DNA from: Thermoanaerobaculia bacterium
GTDB lineage: Bacteria > Acidobacteriota > Thermoanaerobaculia > Multivoradales > Multivoraceae
Reading direction: 5' to 3'
Assembly (NCBI GenBank): GCA_022822365.1
Contig: JAJEBV010000029.1
Coordinates: forward strand, 26,271-90,270
DNA length: 64,000 bases
Part shown: positions 21,091 through 28,541 of the stretch, one piece after another
How positions within the stretch are numbered: position 1 is the stretch's first letter
How the letters are laid out: the number at the start of each line of letters is the position of its first letter
Translations under genes and position numbers: made by a program
Notes under the pieces: generated by a model
The model's input: the letters and a program-made list of their open reading frames with translations, nothing else
What the model was told of the DNA's origin: nothing
The model's database searches: none

Positions 21091-22445
21091 CAGAACACGG
21101 TCGGCCGGCCGACACGGCCGCCCGGACCTTCGCGCAGAAGGCGCTGGCCCGTGCCGCCGGCGAGGAGGCGGCCGCGGTCGGTCAGATCGTCGACGCGCGG
21201 CCTGGCATCGTGCTCAGCCACGACAACACGGCGCCGATCGCGGAGATCTGGCGGCAGTTCGGCCAGGAGCGGGTTTCCATCCCGGAGCGGATGGCGGTCA
21301 CTCTCGACCACGCCGTGCCGGCGCCGACGGTCCGTCACGCCCGGAACCACGCGGAAGTACGGGCCTTCGTCGCCGAACAGGGCGTCGCCCACTTCTTCGA
21401 GGTCGGTCGCGGCATCTGCCACCAGGTGCTGAGCGAGGAGGCGGTCGTGCTGCCGGGCGACCTGATTCTCGGTTCCGACTCCCACACGCCGCATTTCGGC
21501 TGGCTGGGTGCGTTCGGCGCCGGCGTCGGCCGCAGCGAGATGGCCGTGATCTGGGCCACCGGCGAACTCTGGCTGCGGGTGCCTGAATCGATCCGGATCC
21601 GGCTGGAAGGCGCGCTGGGCGAGTGGGTGACGACGAAGGATGTGGCCTTGACCCTGATCGGCGATCTGGGGGCGGACGGCGCGCTCTACCGGAGCGTCGA
21701 GTTCGCGGGTCCCGGGATCGGCGGCCTGAGCCTCGACTCGCGCGCGGCGCTCGTGAACATGATGGCGGAGATGGGGGCGAAGAACGCGTACATGCCGCCG
21801 GACGACGACGTCTTCCGGTACCTGGCCGAACGGTTGCTGACGCGTCCCGGGCGTCGTGCGGGTCGGGGAGCGGAGGCCGGCGAGGCCGCGGCGGAGGTGG
21901 CGGCGCGACTCGAGGAAGGGGCGCTGTACCCGGATCCCGGTGCCGGGTACGCGGCTGAGCACCGACTGGATCTGAGCCGTGTCGAACCTCGCGTAGCTCG
22001 CCCGCATCAGGTCGACGACACGGTCGGCGTCGGCGAACTCGAGTCGGTGCGGGTCGACCAGGCGTTCATCGGCACCTGCACGAATGGCCGGATCGAGGAT
22101 CTCGGCGCGGTGCATCGGGTGATGGCGGGTCGGCGTACAGCGCCGGGAACGCGGATGGTCATCGTGCCTGCCTCGAGCGAGGTCTGGAGCGAAGCGCTGT
22201 CTCGCGGCTGGGTCGCGGATCTCGCGGCGGCCGGCGCCGTTTTCGGCACGCCCGGCTGCGGCCCCTGCATGGGCAACCATCTCGGCGTGCTGGCGCCGGG
22301 CGAGGTCTGCATCTCCAGCGCGAACCGGAACTTCCAGGGCCGGATGGGAGACCGGGGCTCGGAGGTCTACCTCGCCTCACCGGCGGTCGTGGCGGCGAGC
22401 GCGGTGGCCGGCCGGATCGTCCATCCACGGGAGGTGACCGAGTGA
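21087..22445 (+). CDS. Homoaconitase large subunit (aconitase/IPMI family)
   Basis: A 452-aa large subunit of a two-subunit hydro-lyase. The three 4Fe-4S cysteines are visible in [12 protein letters not shown] (about 327-338) and [12 protein letters not shown] (about 391-402). [19 protein letters not shown] (about 128-147) is the active-site segment. The family covers isopropylmalate isomerase and homoaconitase; operon position between homocitrate synthase and a decarboxylating dehydrogenase points to homocitrate to homoisocitrate conversion. The GTG start overlaps the previous stop, and the end overlaps the small subunit the same way. Confidence 0.85.
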
Positions 22446-22960
22446 ACGGTCCGGTCGATGTCGCACGACCGTTCCGTGGCCGGGTCTTTCGCTACGGCGA
22501 CCACGTGAACACGGACGTCATCTTTCCGGGCCGCTACACGTACACAAAGAGCCGGCCGGAGGAGGTCGCTCCCCACGCGCTGGAGGATCTCGATCCGACG
22601 TTCGCCGAACGAGTGCGGCCGGGCGACGTGATCGTCGCCGGCTGGAACTGGGGCTGCGGTTCGAGCCGCGAGCAGGCGGCGGTCTGCCTGCGCTACGCCG
22701 GCGTCGGCGCGGTGGTCGCGCGGAGCTTCGGGCGCATCTTCTACCGGAATGCCCTGAACAACGGCCTGCTCGCGATCGTCTGTCCGGAGGCAGTCGACGC
22801 TCTGGAGGAAGGCGGGGAGGTGGAGGTCGATCTCGAGGCGTCGGCGATCCGCCGCGGCGAGGCCGTGTTCGCGTTCTCGCCGTTCAGCCCGGCCGTGCGG
22901 TCGATGATCGCGGCCGGCGGCCTGATCGAGCAGACGAAGCGACGCCTGGCGGCCGAGTAG
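22442..22960 (+). CDS. Homoaconitase small subunit
   Basis: A 172-aa swivel-domain subunit with [18 protein letters not shown] (about 19-36) and the conserved GCGSSREQA (about 76-84). The [10 protein letters not shown] stretch occupies the substrate-specificity loop, where isopropylmalate, aconitate and homoaconitate enzymes differ. The GTG start overlaps the large-subunit stop. It is cotranscribed with the flanking pathway genes. Confidence 0.84.
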   Translation: MNGPVDVARPFRGRVFRYGDHVNTDVIFPGRYTYTKSRPEEVAPHALEDLDPTFAERVRPGDVIVAGWNWGCGSSREQAAVCLRYAGVGAVVARSFGRIFYRNALNNGLLAIVCPEAVDALEEGGEVEVDLEASAIRRGEAVFAFSPFSPAVRSMIAAGGLIEQTKRRLAAE

Positions 22961-22967
22961 GCGCGCC

Positions 22968-23996
22968 GTGACGCCAAGCCACGACGACTCGACCGCGGCG
23001 CCGGTTCGCCTCGCCCGCATCGGTGGCGACGGCATCGGGCCAGAGGTCGTGGACGCGGCCGTGCGCGTCGTGGATGCCGTGTGCGGGGACCGGATCGAAT
23101 GGGTCGAGGCCGAGATGGGCTGGCGGACCTTCGAGCGAACCGGCAGTGCCCTGCCCGACGCGACCGTCGACGTACTGGAGGGCTGCGCCGGAGCCCTGTT
23201 CGGCGCCGTCTCATCGCCCAGCCATGCGGTCGACGGCTATCGCAGCCCTATCGTCGAACTTCGCCGGCGGATGGACCTCTATGCGAACGTCCGGCCGCTC
23301 CGCGGCGGCGCCGTCGACGCCGTCGTCGTTCGCGAGAACACGGAGGGCCTCTATGCCGGCCGGGAACGCTGGGAACGGGAAAGTGAGGTGGCGATCGCCG
23401 AGCGGGTGATCAGCCGTCGGGCGACGGAGCGGATCGCGCGCTTCGCCTGCGAACTGGCACAGTCACGGGCCGCCGATCGAGGAAGACGGCCGCTGCTCAC
23501 CATCGTCCACAAGGCGAACGTCCTTCGCCTGAGTGACGGCCTGTTCCGCGAGACCGCACTCGACGTCGCGGCTGGCTTCCCGGAGATCGAAGTCGAGGAA
23601 CAGCTCGTCGATTCGATGGCCTACCGGATGATCCTCGAGCCGGAGCGCTACGACGTGATCGTCGCGCCCAACCTCTACGGCGACATCCTGAGCGACGCCG
23701 GCGCCGCCCTGGTCGGCGGTCTGGGCATCGTCGGCTCCGCCAACTGCGGCGAGCGCTTCTGCCTTGCCGAGCCGGTCCACGGCAGTGCCCCGGACATCGC
23801 CGGACGGGGAATCGCCAACCCGATCGCTGCCGTCTCCGCGGCTGCGCTGGTCCTGGAGCGGGTCGGTCTCGCCGAGGAAGCCGGACGGGTCGAGGAGGCT
23901 CTCGCCGAGCACCGGGCGGCCGGTCCTCGAACTCCTGACCGCGGAGGAGACGCGACGACGGAGGAGGCGATCGACGATCTGCTTCGTCGAGTCTGA
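22968..23996 (+). CDS. Homoisocitrate/isopropylmalate dehydrogenase family enzyme
   Basis: A 342-aa beta-decarboxylating dehydrogenase that would oxidise homoisocitrate to 2-oxoadipate. Motifs are RIGGDGIGPEVVDAA (about 17-31), YRSPIVELRRRMDLYANVRP (about 91-110), VVRENTEGLYAG and the metal-binding NLYGDILSDAGAALVGGLG (about 236-254), then EPVHGSAPDIAGRG. The segment YRSPIVELRRRMDLYANVRP is typical of homoisocitrate/isocitrate-type members. GTG start, 7 nt after the small-subunit stop. Isopropylmalate as substrate cannot be excluded, but no leuA is present. Confidence 0.82.
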   Translation: MTPSHDDSTAAPVRLARIGGDGIGPEVVDAAVRVVDAVCGDRIEWVEAEMGWRTFERTGSALPDATVDVLEGCAGALFGAVSSPSHAVDGYRSPIVELRRRMDLYANVRPLRGGAVDAVVVRENTEGLYAGRERWERESEVAIAERVISRRATERIARFACELAQSRAADRGRRPLLTIVHKANVLRLSDGLFRETALDVAAGFPEIEVEEQLVDSMAYRMILEPERYDVIVAPNLYGDILSDAGAALVGGLGIVGSANCGERFCLAEPVHGSAPDIAGRGIANPIAAVSAAALVLERVGLAEEAGRVEEALAEHRAAGPRTPDRGGDATTEEAIDDLLRRV

Positions 23997-24093
23997 CGGG
24001 CGTCGACTCCTACGCCGGTCCAACTTGGTGATGGAGAGTGGCGGTCGAGGTGAGATCTGAAAGGGGTAGGCTTCGCTAGGGGAGACCGTCCAA

Positions 24094-24408
24094 GTGGTTG
24101 ATCAGGAGAAGCTCGACGAGATCGTTCGCCGCATCGTGGAAGCGGTGGAACCCGAAAAGATCATCCTGTTCGGCTCCGAGGCTCGCGGGGACGCCTGCTC
24201 GCATAGTGACGTAGACCTGCTCGTCATCAAGGAGAGAGCGGACCATTGGGAGGTGGCGACTCGCATCTACAGGAAGCTGGTCGGCGTGCGCGCGGCGGTG
24301 GATGCTGTGGTCGTTACGCCGCAGGACGTCGAGCGCTACGGCGACAGCCACGCGCTTGTGATTGCGCCCGCGCTACGCGAGGGCAGAGTCCTCTATGCAG
24401 CCGCTTGA
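24094..24408 (+). CDS. MNT-type minimal nucleotidyltransferase
   Basis: A 104-aa minimal nucleotidyltransferase with the signature LFGSEARGDACSHSDVDLLV (about 25-44), including the GS and DxD catalytic elements. In MNT/HEPN modules the MNT protein neutralises the HEPN RNase, in known cases by AMPylating it. The GTG start has AGGGGAGA about 8 nt upstream. A HEPN reading frame overlaps its 3' end but is cut short, so the pair is probably no longer a working toxin-antitoxin module. Third positions appear more A/T-rich than in the flanking genes. Confidence 0.85.
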   Translation: MVDQEKLDEIVRRIVEAVEPEKIILFGSEARGDACSHSDVDLLVIKERADHWEVATRIYRKLVGVRAAVDAVVVTPQDVERYGDSHALVIAPALREGRVLYAAA

Positions 24409-24523
24409 GCGCTTCGGCCCCCAAGATCCCCGCGAGTGGCTGAATCGGACGCGGAGCAATCTGGCGCTGGCGAAGTGGCGCGAGCCGGGCGCCTACGTTG
24501 AGAACTGCTGGAGGTTTCGATGA
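24395..24523 (+). pseudogene. Truncated HEPN domain protein (N-terminal remnant)
   Basis: A 42-codon frame starting at the ATG at 24395, overlapping the MNT gene by 14 nt as in intact MNT/HEPN pairs. It reads DPREWLNRTRSNLALAKW then AYVEN, matching the first 35-40 residues of HEPN proteins, in which a ...YVEDLCFHAQQAAEKALKA helix normally follows. Here the similarity stops at CWRFR and a TGA, so about two thirds of a typical HEPN domain, including the catalytic RxxxxH, is missing. The TGA overlaps the ATG of the AAA ATPase gene, suggesting a deletion or cassette insertion that joined the two. Confidence 0.7.
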
Positions 24524-25653
24524 ACGGCGGAACCCGCATCGAACGTGTACATGTCCGGGGCTTTCGCTCGCTCGCCAATGTCGAGTTGGACGATCTGCCG
24601 CGAGCCGCAGTTCTGATCGGCGCCAACGGTGCGGGGAAGTCGAATTTCATTCGCTTCTTCGAGATGCTGAGCTGGATGCTGAAGGCGCGGCGGCTGGACG
24701 AGTTCGTCCAGAAACAGGGAGGTGCCGACGACCAGTTGCACGGGGGCAACCGGACGACTCCGCGCATGGAAGCCGAGCTCTCGATTCGCACCGAGGTAGG
24801 GAAGAACGACTACCGCTTCGCGCTGAGCCATGCACACCCGGACCGACTCTTCTTCGTCGAGGAGGGTTTTCTTTTCAGCAGGGAAGATCAGCCGACTGAG
24901 GCTCGTTGGCAGTATCTCGGAACCGGCGGCCAAGAGGCAGAGATCGTCAGGGCGGCTCAGTCAGGCGCCCACCCCGGGGTCAACGTCACGACGGCTCGCG
25001 TCGTCGTCCACCTGCTGCGCGACTCTTCGGTCTACCAGTTCCACGACACCTCTGATGAGTCCAACTTCAAGAAGGGCTGGGAGGTGGACGACAACGACTA
25101 CATCCGCTCCCACGGCGGCAATCTGGCGGCCGTGCTCCTTCGCCTGGAGCGGGAGGACGTTGATCGCTACGAGTTGATTTGCGAGCAGATCGGCCGGATC
25201 CTCCCCGGCTTCGACCGCTTTGAACTGGAAGAGAGCTTTGGGCGGGTGTCTCTGCGGTGGAAAGCGAAGGGCATCGACAAGACGTTCGGCGCCCACCTGA
25301 CATCGGATGGATCCCTGCGCTTCTTCGCTCTGGTGACCTTGCTGAGCCTGCCGGCCGAGATGTTGCCGAGCGTGCTGCTCTTGGACGAGCCCGAACTTGG
25401 GCTTCATCCCGCTGCGATCACTCTTGTAGGCGGGATGATCAGGTCCCTCTCCGAGGAGCGACAGATAGTCGTCGCCACTCAATCGCCCCTTCTTGTCGAT
25501 GCGTTCGACCTTGAGGAGATCTTCGTGCTGGAGCTGCGCGGAGGCCGAACGGAGGCCCGCAAGCTGTCCTCGGACGACTACCGGGTCTGGCTTGACGAGG
25601 ACTTCACACCTGGCGAACTGTGGCAAAAGAACCTCCTCGGTGGCCGTCCGTGA
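24520..25653 (+). CDS. AAA_21/AAA_15-type ATPase (OLD/RecF-like), probable defence ATPase
   Basis: A 377-aa ABC-type ATPase. The N-terminal strand VRGFRSLANVELDDL precedes Walker A GANGAGKSN (about 34-42). The signature-like LTSDGSLRFFAL (about 260-271), Walker B VLLLDEPELGLHP (about 285-297) and the ATQSP loop follow. Such ATPases pair with TOPRIM-like effectors in OLD, Gabija and PARIS-type anti-phage systems, and the next gene is TOPRIM-like. The ATG overlaps the truncated HEPN stop and the end overlaps the partner (GTGA). A defence role is inferred from family and context, not shown. Confidence 0.82.
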   Translation: MNGGTRIERVHVRGFRSLANVELDDLPRAAVLIGANGAGKSNFIRFFEMLSWMLKARRLDEFVQKQGGADDQLHGGNRTTPRMEAELSIRTEVGKNDYRFALSHAHPDRLFFVEEGFLFSREDQPTEARWQYLGTGGQEAEIVRAAQSGAHPGVNVTTARVVVHLLRDSSVYQFHDTSDESNFKKGWEVDDNDYIRSHGGNLAAVLLRLEREDVDRYELICEQIGRILPGFDRFELEESFGRVSLRWKAKGIDKTFGAHLTSDGSLRFFALVTLLSLPAEMLPSVLLLDEPELGLHPAAITLVGGMIRSLSEERQIVVATQSPLLVDAFDLEEIFVLELRGGRTEARKLSSDDYRVWLDEDFTPGELWQKNLLGGRP

Positions 25654-26291
25654 TCCGACTTGCAATCTCGGTGGAGGGCCGCACCGAGGAAGAGTTCGTC
25701 AGGGGTTTGCTCCAGGAGCACCTCTGGGCGGCAGGAGTGGATGTGACGCCGATTCTCGTGGGCAGTGCCAGGAATCGGTGGAAGGGCGGCAACGTCTCTG
25801 CCGCGGTGCTTGTCGGCGACATGCGGCTCCTGTCGCACAGTTTCGATGCCGTCACGTCGCTGGTCGACTTCTACGGCTTTCGGGGCAGGGAGGGCCGCAC
25901 GGTGGACGAACTCGTAGCGGACTTGATCGAGGAACTGCGGGCCAAACTCGGTCCCAAGGCCCGGTTCGACCGCGTGATCCCATACGTCCAACTGCACGAG
26001 TTCGAGGGGCTGTTGTTCTCGCGGCCAGAGGCGTTCGAGTCCGTTCCCGACGCGCGGGAATCCTCCGTTGCAGAGCTTCGCAGCGTGCGCGCCGGGTTCG
26101 CTTCGCCGGAACTCATCAACGACGGCAAGCACACGGCGCCGAGCAAGCGGATCCAGAGAGCACTGCCTCGCTATCGGAAGGAAGTTCATGGCCCGCGCTT
26201 GGCGACCAGAATCGGGCTGGCCGCCATTCGACGGGAGTGCAAGCGCTTCGACTCGTGGCTTGCGCGCCTGGAGGCACTGGGCGGTTCGTAG
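25650..26291 (+). CDS. DUF4276 family, TOPRIM-like partner of the ATPase
   Basis: A 213-aa protein beginning MIRLAISVEGRTEEEFVRGL. The invariant-looking VEGxTE glutamate at the N-terminus, the LVDFYGF segment (about 70-76) and IPYVQLHEFEGLLFS (about 111-125) are the DUF4276 pattern, which I regard as TOPRIM-like by analogy with OLD and DUF4435 nucleases. The GTG start overlaps the ATPase stop, so the two are made together. Expected role: effector nuclease controlled by the ATPase (inference). Confidence 0.75.
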   Translation: MIRLAISVEGRTEEEFVRGLLQEHLWAAGVDVTPILVGSARNRWKGGNVSAAVLVGDMRLLSHSFDAVTSLVDFYGFRGREGRTVDELVADLIEELRAKLGPKARFDRVIPYVQLHEFEGLLFSRPEAFESVPDARESSVAELRSVRAGFASPELINDGKHTAPSKRIQRALPRYRKEVHGPRLATRIGLAAIRRECKRFDSWLARLEALGGS

Positions 26292-26336
26292 AGCTTGGCG
26301 CGGAGGTCTGCGTCACGGAGCCGGCCTGCGGTTGGG

Positions 26337-26342
26337 TACTAT
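26337..26342 (+). promoter_or_regulatory. Possible -10 for the HSDR_N gene
   Basis: TACTAT lies 41 nt before the TTG start at 26384. No clear -35 or extended -10 is seen, so this is a weak call. Confidence 0.25.
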
Positions 26343-26383
26343 CCGGTGTCGCTAACAGCCACAAACAGCATGGAGAGCAGCGT

Positions 26384-27535
26384 TTGACTAACGTGCGGCG
26401 CGTCTGCGAAACGATCGAGAAGGTCCGCGGGCATCTTGAGGGGAACCAGATACGAGTCGAAGCAGACGTTCGGTCCTACGTCCTGTCGCCGCTGCTTCGG
26501 GACCTGGGCTGGGATCCCGAAGATCCGGGAAGCGTCAAGCGGGAGTATCCGGTCACTGGCGGGAAGAACTACTTCTTCGACTACGCACTCTTGGCCGGGG
26601 ACGGAGCGGTCGCGTTCGTCATCGAGGCGAAGGCCCCGGGCAAGTTGGACGCTGACGCCAGGGATCAGCTCCTGTTGTACGCGATGAAGACGAAGACCCA
26701 CCTTGGGCTGACGACCGACGGTGTTATCTGGGCCTTCTATCTGCCGTTGGGCGGCGGAAGCTCGGAAGAACGGCTCGTGCGCACGGTCAATCTCGCCACC
26801 GACAGCGCTGAGAACGCGGGCAACTTCCTCTTGCGCTATCTGGCCCGTGGCCGCGTGTTGTCGGGTCGAGCCCTCGCGGCAGCGTCCGGAGATCTGGCGA
26901 GTCTTGCCATCCACCGTGTCGTCGAGGCTGGATGGGCCGATCTGCTGGCCGGGTCGAACGACAAGCTCGCCAGGACGATAGCGGCTGCAGCCAGGGCTGC
27001 GGCGACCCGGAAGGGTGCCAAGGCGCCCACCGGTCGTGCACTGAACGACGAAGTCAGGGCTTTCATCCAGCACGGATTCCGTTTCCCAGACATGGCTCGG
27101 GTTGGGGGTATCGACGCGCCGGATGGACAATCTCAGAACCTCGAAGCGCGTCCGCCTGCCCGACGTCGTCGCCGGTCGCCGGCTCCGCCCAAGGCCGGGC
27201 GAGGAGTCTCCTGGACGTTCCGGGACGAGACGCGAACGGTGAGGAACCACACGGAGGTCTACGTGGCCGCTATAGGTCGCCTCTACGAACTCCGTCGGAG
27301 CGCGGACTTCTACCAGCGGCTGCAAGAGAAGATCCGGGGCCGCAAGCGAACGCAGATCGCCCGGACCGCGGAGGGGACGGGAGTTCCGGCCAAGCACGTT
27401 CGCCCCCTTCCCGGTGGCTGGCACATCAGCACTAATCTCTCGACCGCCGACAAGCTGCGCAACCTGGAACGCGCCTGCGACGTGGCCGGCGTCGCCTACG
27501 GCTCGGAACTCGCGGTCCATGAAGTCCGCAAGTGA
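26384..27535 (+). CDS. Type I restriction HsdR N-terminal-like (PD-(D/E)XK) nuclease domain protein
   Basis: A 383-aa protein read from a TTG at 26384, which has GGAG 8 nt upstream; a GTG at 26393 is the alternative. The N-terminal half matches stand-alone HSDR_N domains: RVEADVRSYVLSPLLRDLGW, then FDYALL with D66, and FVIEAKAP with E81 and K83 forming the PD-(D/E)XK core. A basic linker (RPPARRRRRS) leads to a C-terminal domain (about 275-380) that I do not recognise. There is no helicase or HsdM/S partner, so it is not a complete type I system. It lies in the defence-like block. Confidence 0.75.
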   Translation: MTNVRRVCETIEKVRGHLEGNQIRVEADVRSYVLSPLLRDLGWDPEDPGSVKREYPVTGGKNYFFDYALLAGDGAVAFVIEAKAPGKLDADARDQLLLYAMKTKTHLGLTTDGVIWAFYLPLGGGSSEERLVRTVNLATDSAENAGNFLLRYLARGRVLSGRALAAASGDLASLAIHRVVEAGWADLLAGSNDKLARTIAAAARAAATRKGAKAPTGRALNDEVRAFIQHGFRFPDMARVGGIDAPDGQSQNLEARPPARRRRRSPAPPKAGRGVSWTFRDETRTVRNHTEVYVAAIGRLYELRRSADFYQRLQEKIRGRKRTQIARTAEGTGVPAKHVRPLPGGWHISTNLSTADKLRNLERACDVAGVAYGSELAVHEVRK

Positions 27536-27567
27536 CTCGGGCTGATTCGGGAGGTCGTGTACCAGGG

Positions 27568-27584
27568 CCTCGGTCGGGCCGAGG
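27568..27584. terminator. Hairpin between convergent genes
   Basis: CCTCGG/CCGAGG form a 6-bp stem around TCGGG between the HSDR_N stop and the EEP-family stop. There is no T-tract; it is a weak terminator candidate. Confidence 0.35.
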
Positions 27585-27627
27585 TGCTGATCTCCGCTAC
27601 GTGCGTCGTGCGTTCAAGGGACCGACA

Positions 27628-28488
27628 CTAGCCGGCCGTGAAGTCCGCCCAGACTCCGGCGTGATCCGACAGGGGCCCGTCGGGGGTTCGCCGGGGGAAG
27701 ATGCCGACGGTTCGTTCGGCGCCATTGCGGATTTCGGTGCGGGCGAGAACCAAGTCCGGAGTGTGAGCGATGTGGTCGATGAGTTGGTCCCTGTCGCCGG
27801 CTTTCGGACCCTCCCGGTCCAGGTCAAGCGTGGCTTCCCACAGGTGTGTGCCCCTACCTGGCGGGCCTGCGCCGTGGCCGTCGCCAGCTTTCCACGGCAA
27901 CTTGCCGCGGGTCGAGATGCACAGCCCTTGGAGTGTCTGGCATAGCGCAGCGGACGGCTTTCTCGGCGGCCAGGCGCCAGCTCTTGGGATCCACTGATTG
28001 AAGTCGCCCAGGACGATCGTCTTCGTACTGGCGGTGGCGTAGGGGGTTCGCTTGAAGGCACAGAGCCAGTCCTCGTGAACCTTCCACGGTGGTCGGTCCT
28101 TGCAGCCGGTCGCCACACAGGCGAAGTGCCAGGGAATGCAGACGCCCGCTACCGTCAGGCGGCCGATGGGCGTCTCGGTAGTCCCAGGGACGAATCCGCC
28201 CGTCGGCATCTCCAGGCCGCACTCGACATCTCTCCAAGGTGCCTTGCTCCAGAGCAGCACGTTCCTTTGGCCTTCCTCGAGGGGGTGACACGGGTCGTCG
28301 CCGCCTTCGATCGTGTACCCGCCGTCCGGGAAGATGTCCAGATGGCCCTCGGTGACGCAGAGAACGTCGCAGCCGGGGGCGGCAAGAATCGGACGTACTC
28401 GTTTCCCTCGAACTGAACTGGGTTTGGCCAACTCGGTGTTCCAGGTTCCGACTCGGACTTTCCCGGTCGTAGCTGACGCGTCTGCCAT
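27628..28488 (-). CDS. Endonuclease/exonuclease/phosphatase (EEP) superfamily protein
   Basis: A 286-aa EEP-fold hydrolase. Catalytic elements occur in order: asparagine in TWNTEL (N17), metal-binding glutamate in VTEGH (E47), GDFNQW (D162, N164), IDHIAHT near the C-terminus, and the final LSDHAGV (D275, H276). There is no signal peptide, so a cytoplasmic nuclease or phosphatase is expected; the substrate is unknown. GGAGAAGG lies upstream of the ATG. It is convergent with the HSDR_N gene and has similar base composition, so it may belong to the same acquired block. Confidence 0.82.
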   Translation of the reverse strand: MADASATTGKVRVGTWNTELAKPSSVRGKRVRPILAAPGCDVLCVTEGHLDIFPDGGYTIEGGDDPCHPLEEGQRNVLLWSKAPWRDVECGLEMPTGGFVPGTTETPIGRLTVAGVCIPWHFACVATGCKDRPPWKVHEDWLCAFKRTPYATASTKTIVLGDFNQWIPRAGAWPPRKPSAALCQTLQGLCISTRGKLPWKAGDGHGAGPPGRGTHLWEATLDLDREGPKAGDRDQLIDHIAHTPDLVLARTEIRNGAERTVGIFPRRTPDGPLSDHAGVWADFTAG

Positions 28489-28541
28489 GGCTTGGCACCC
28501 TTCTCCGCCGGCGAGGTTCCCGACCGTCCGCCGGCCGGGCC

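Noticed and set aside
24395..24523. Functional HEPN toxin
   Set aside because: Only about one third of the domain is present and the catalytic RxxxxH region is missing.
26384..27535. Complete type I restriction system
   Set aside because: Only an HSDR_N-type nuclease domain is present, with no helicase, methylase or specificity subunit.
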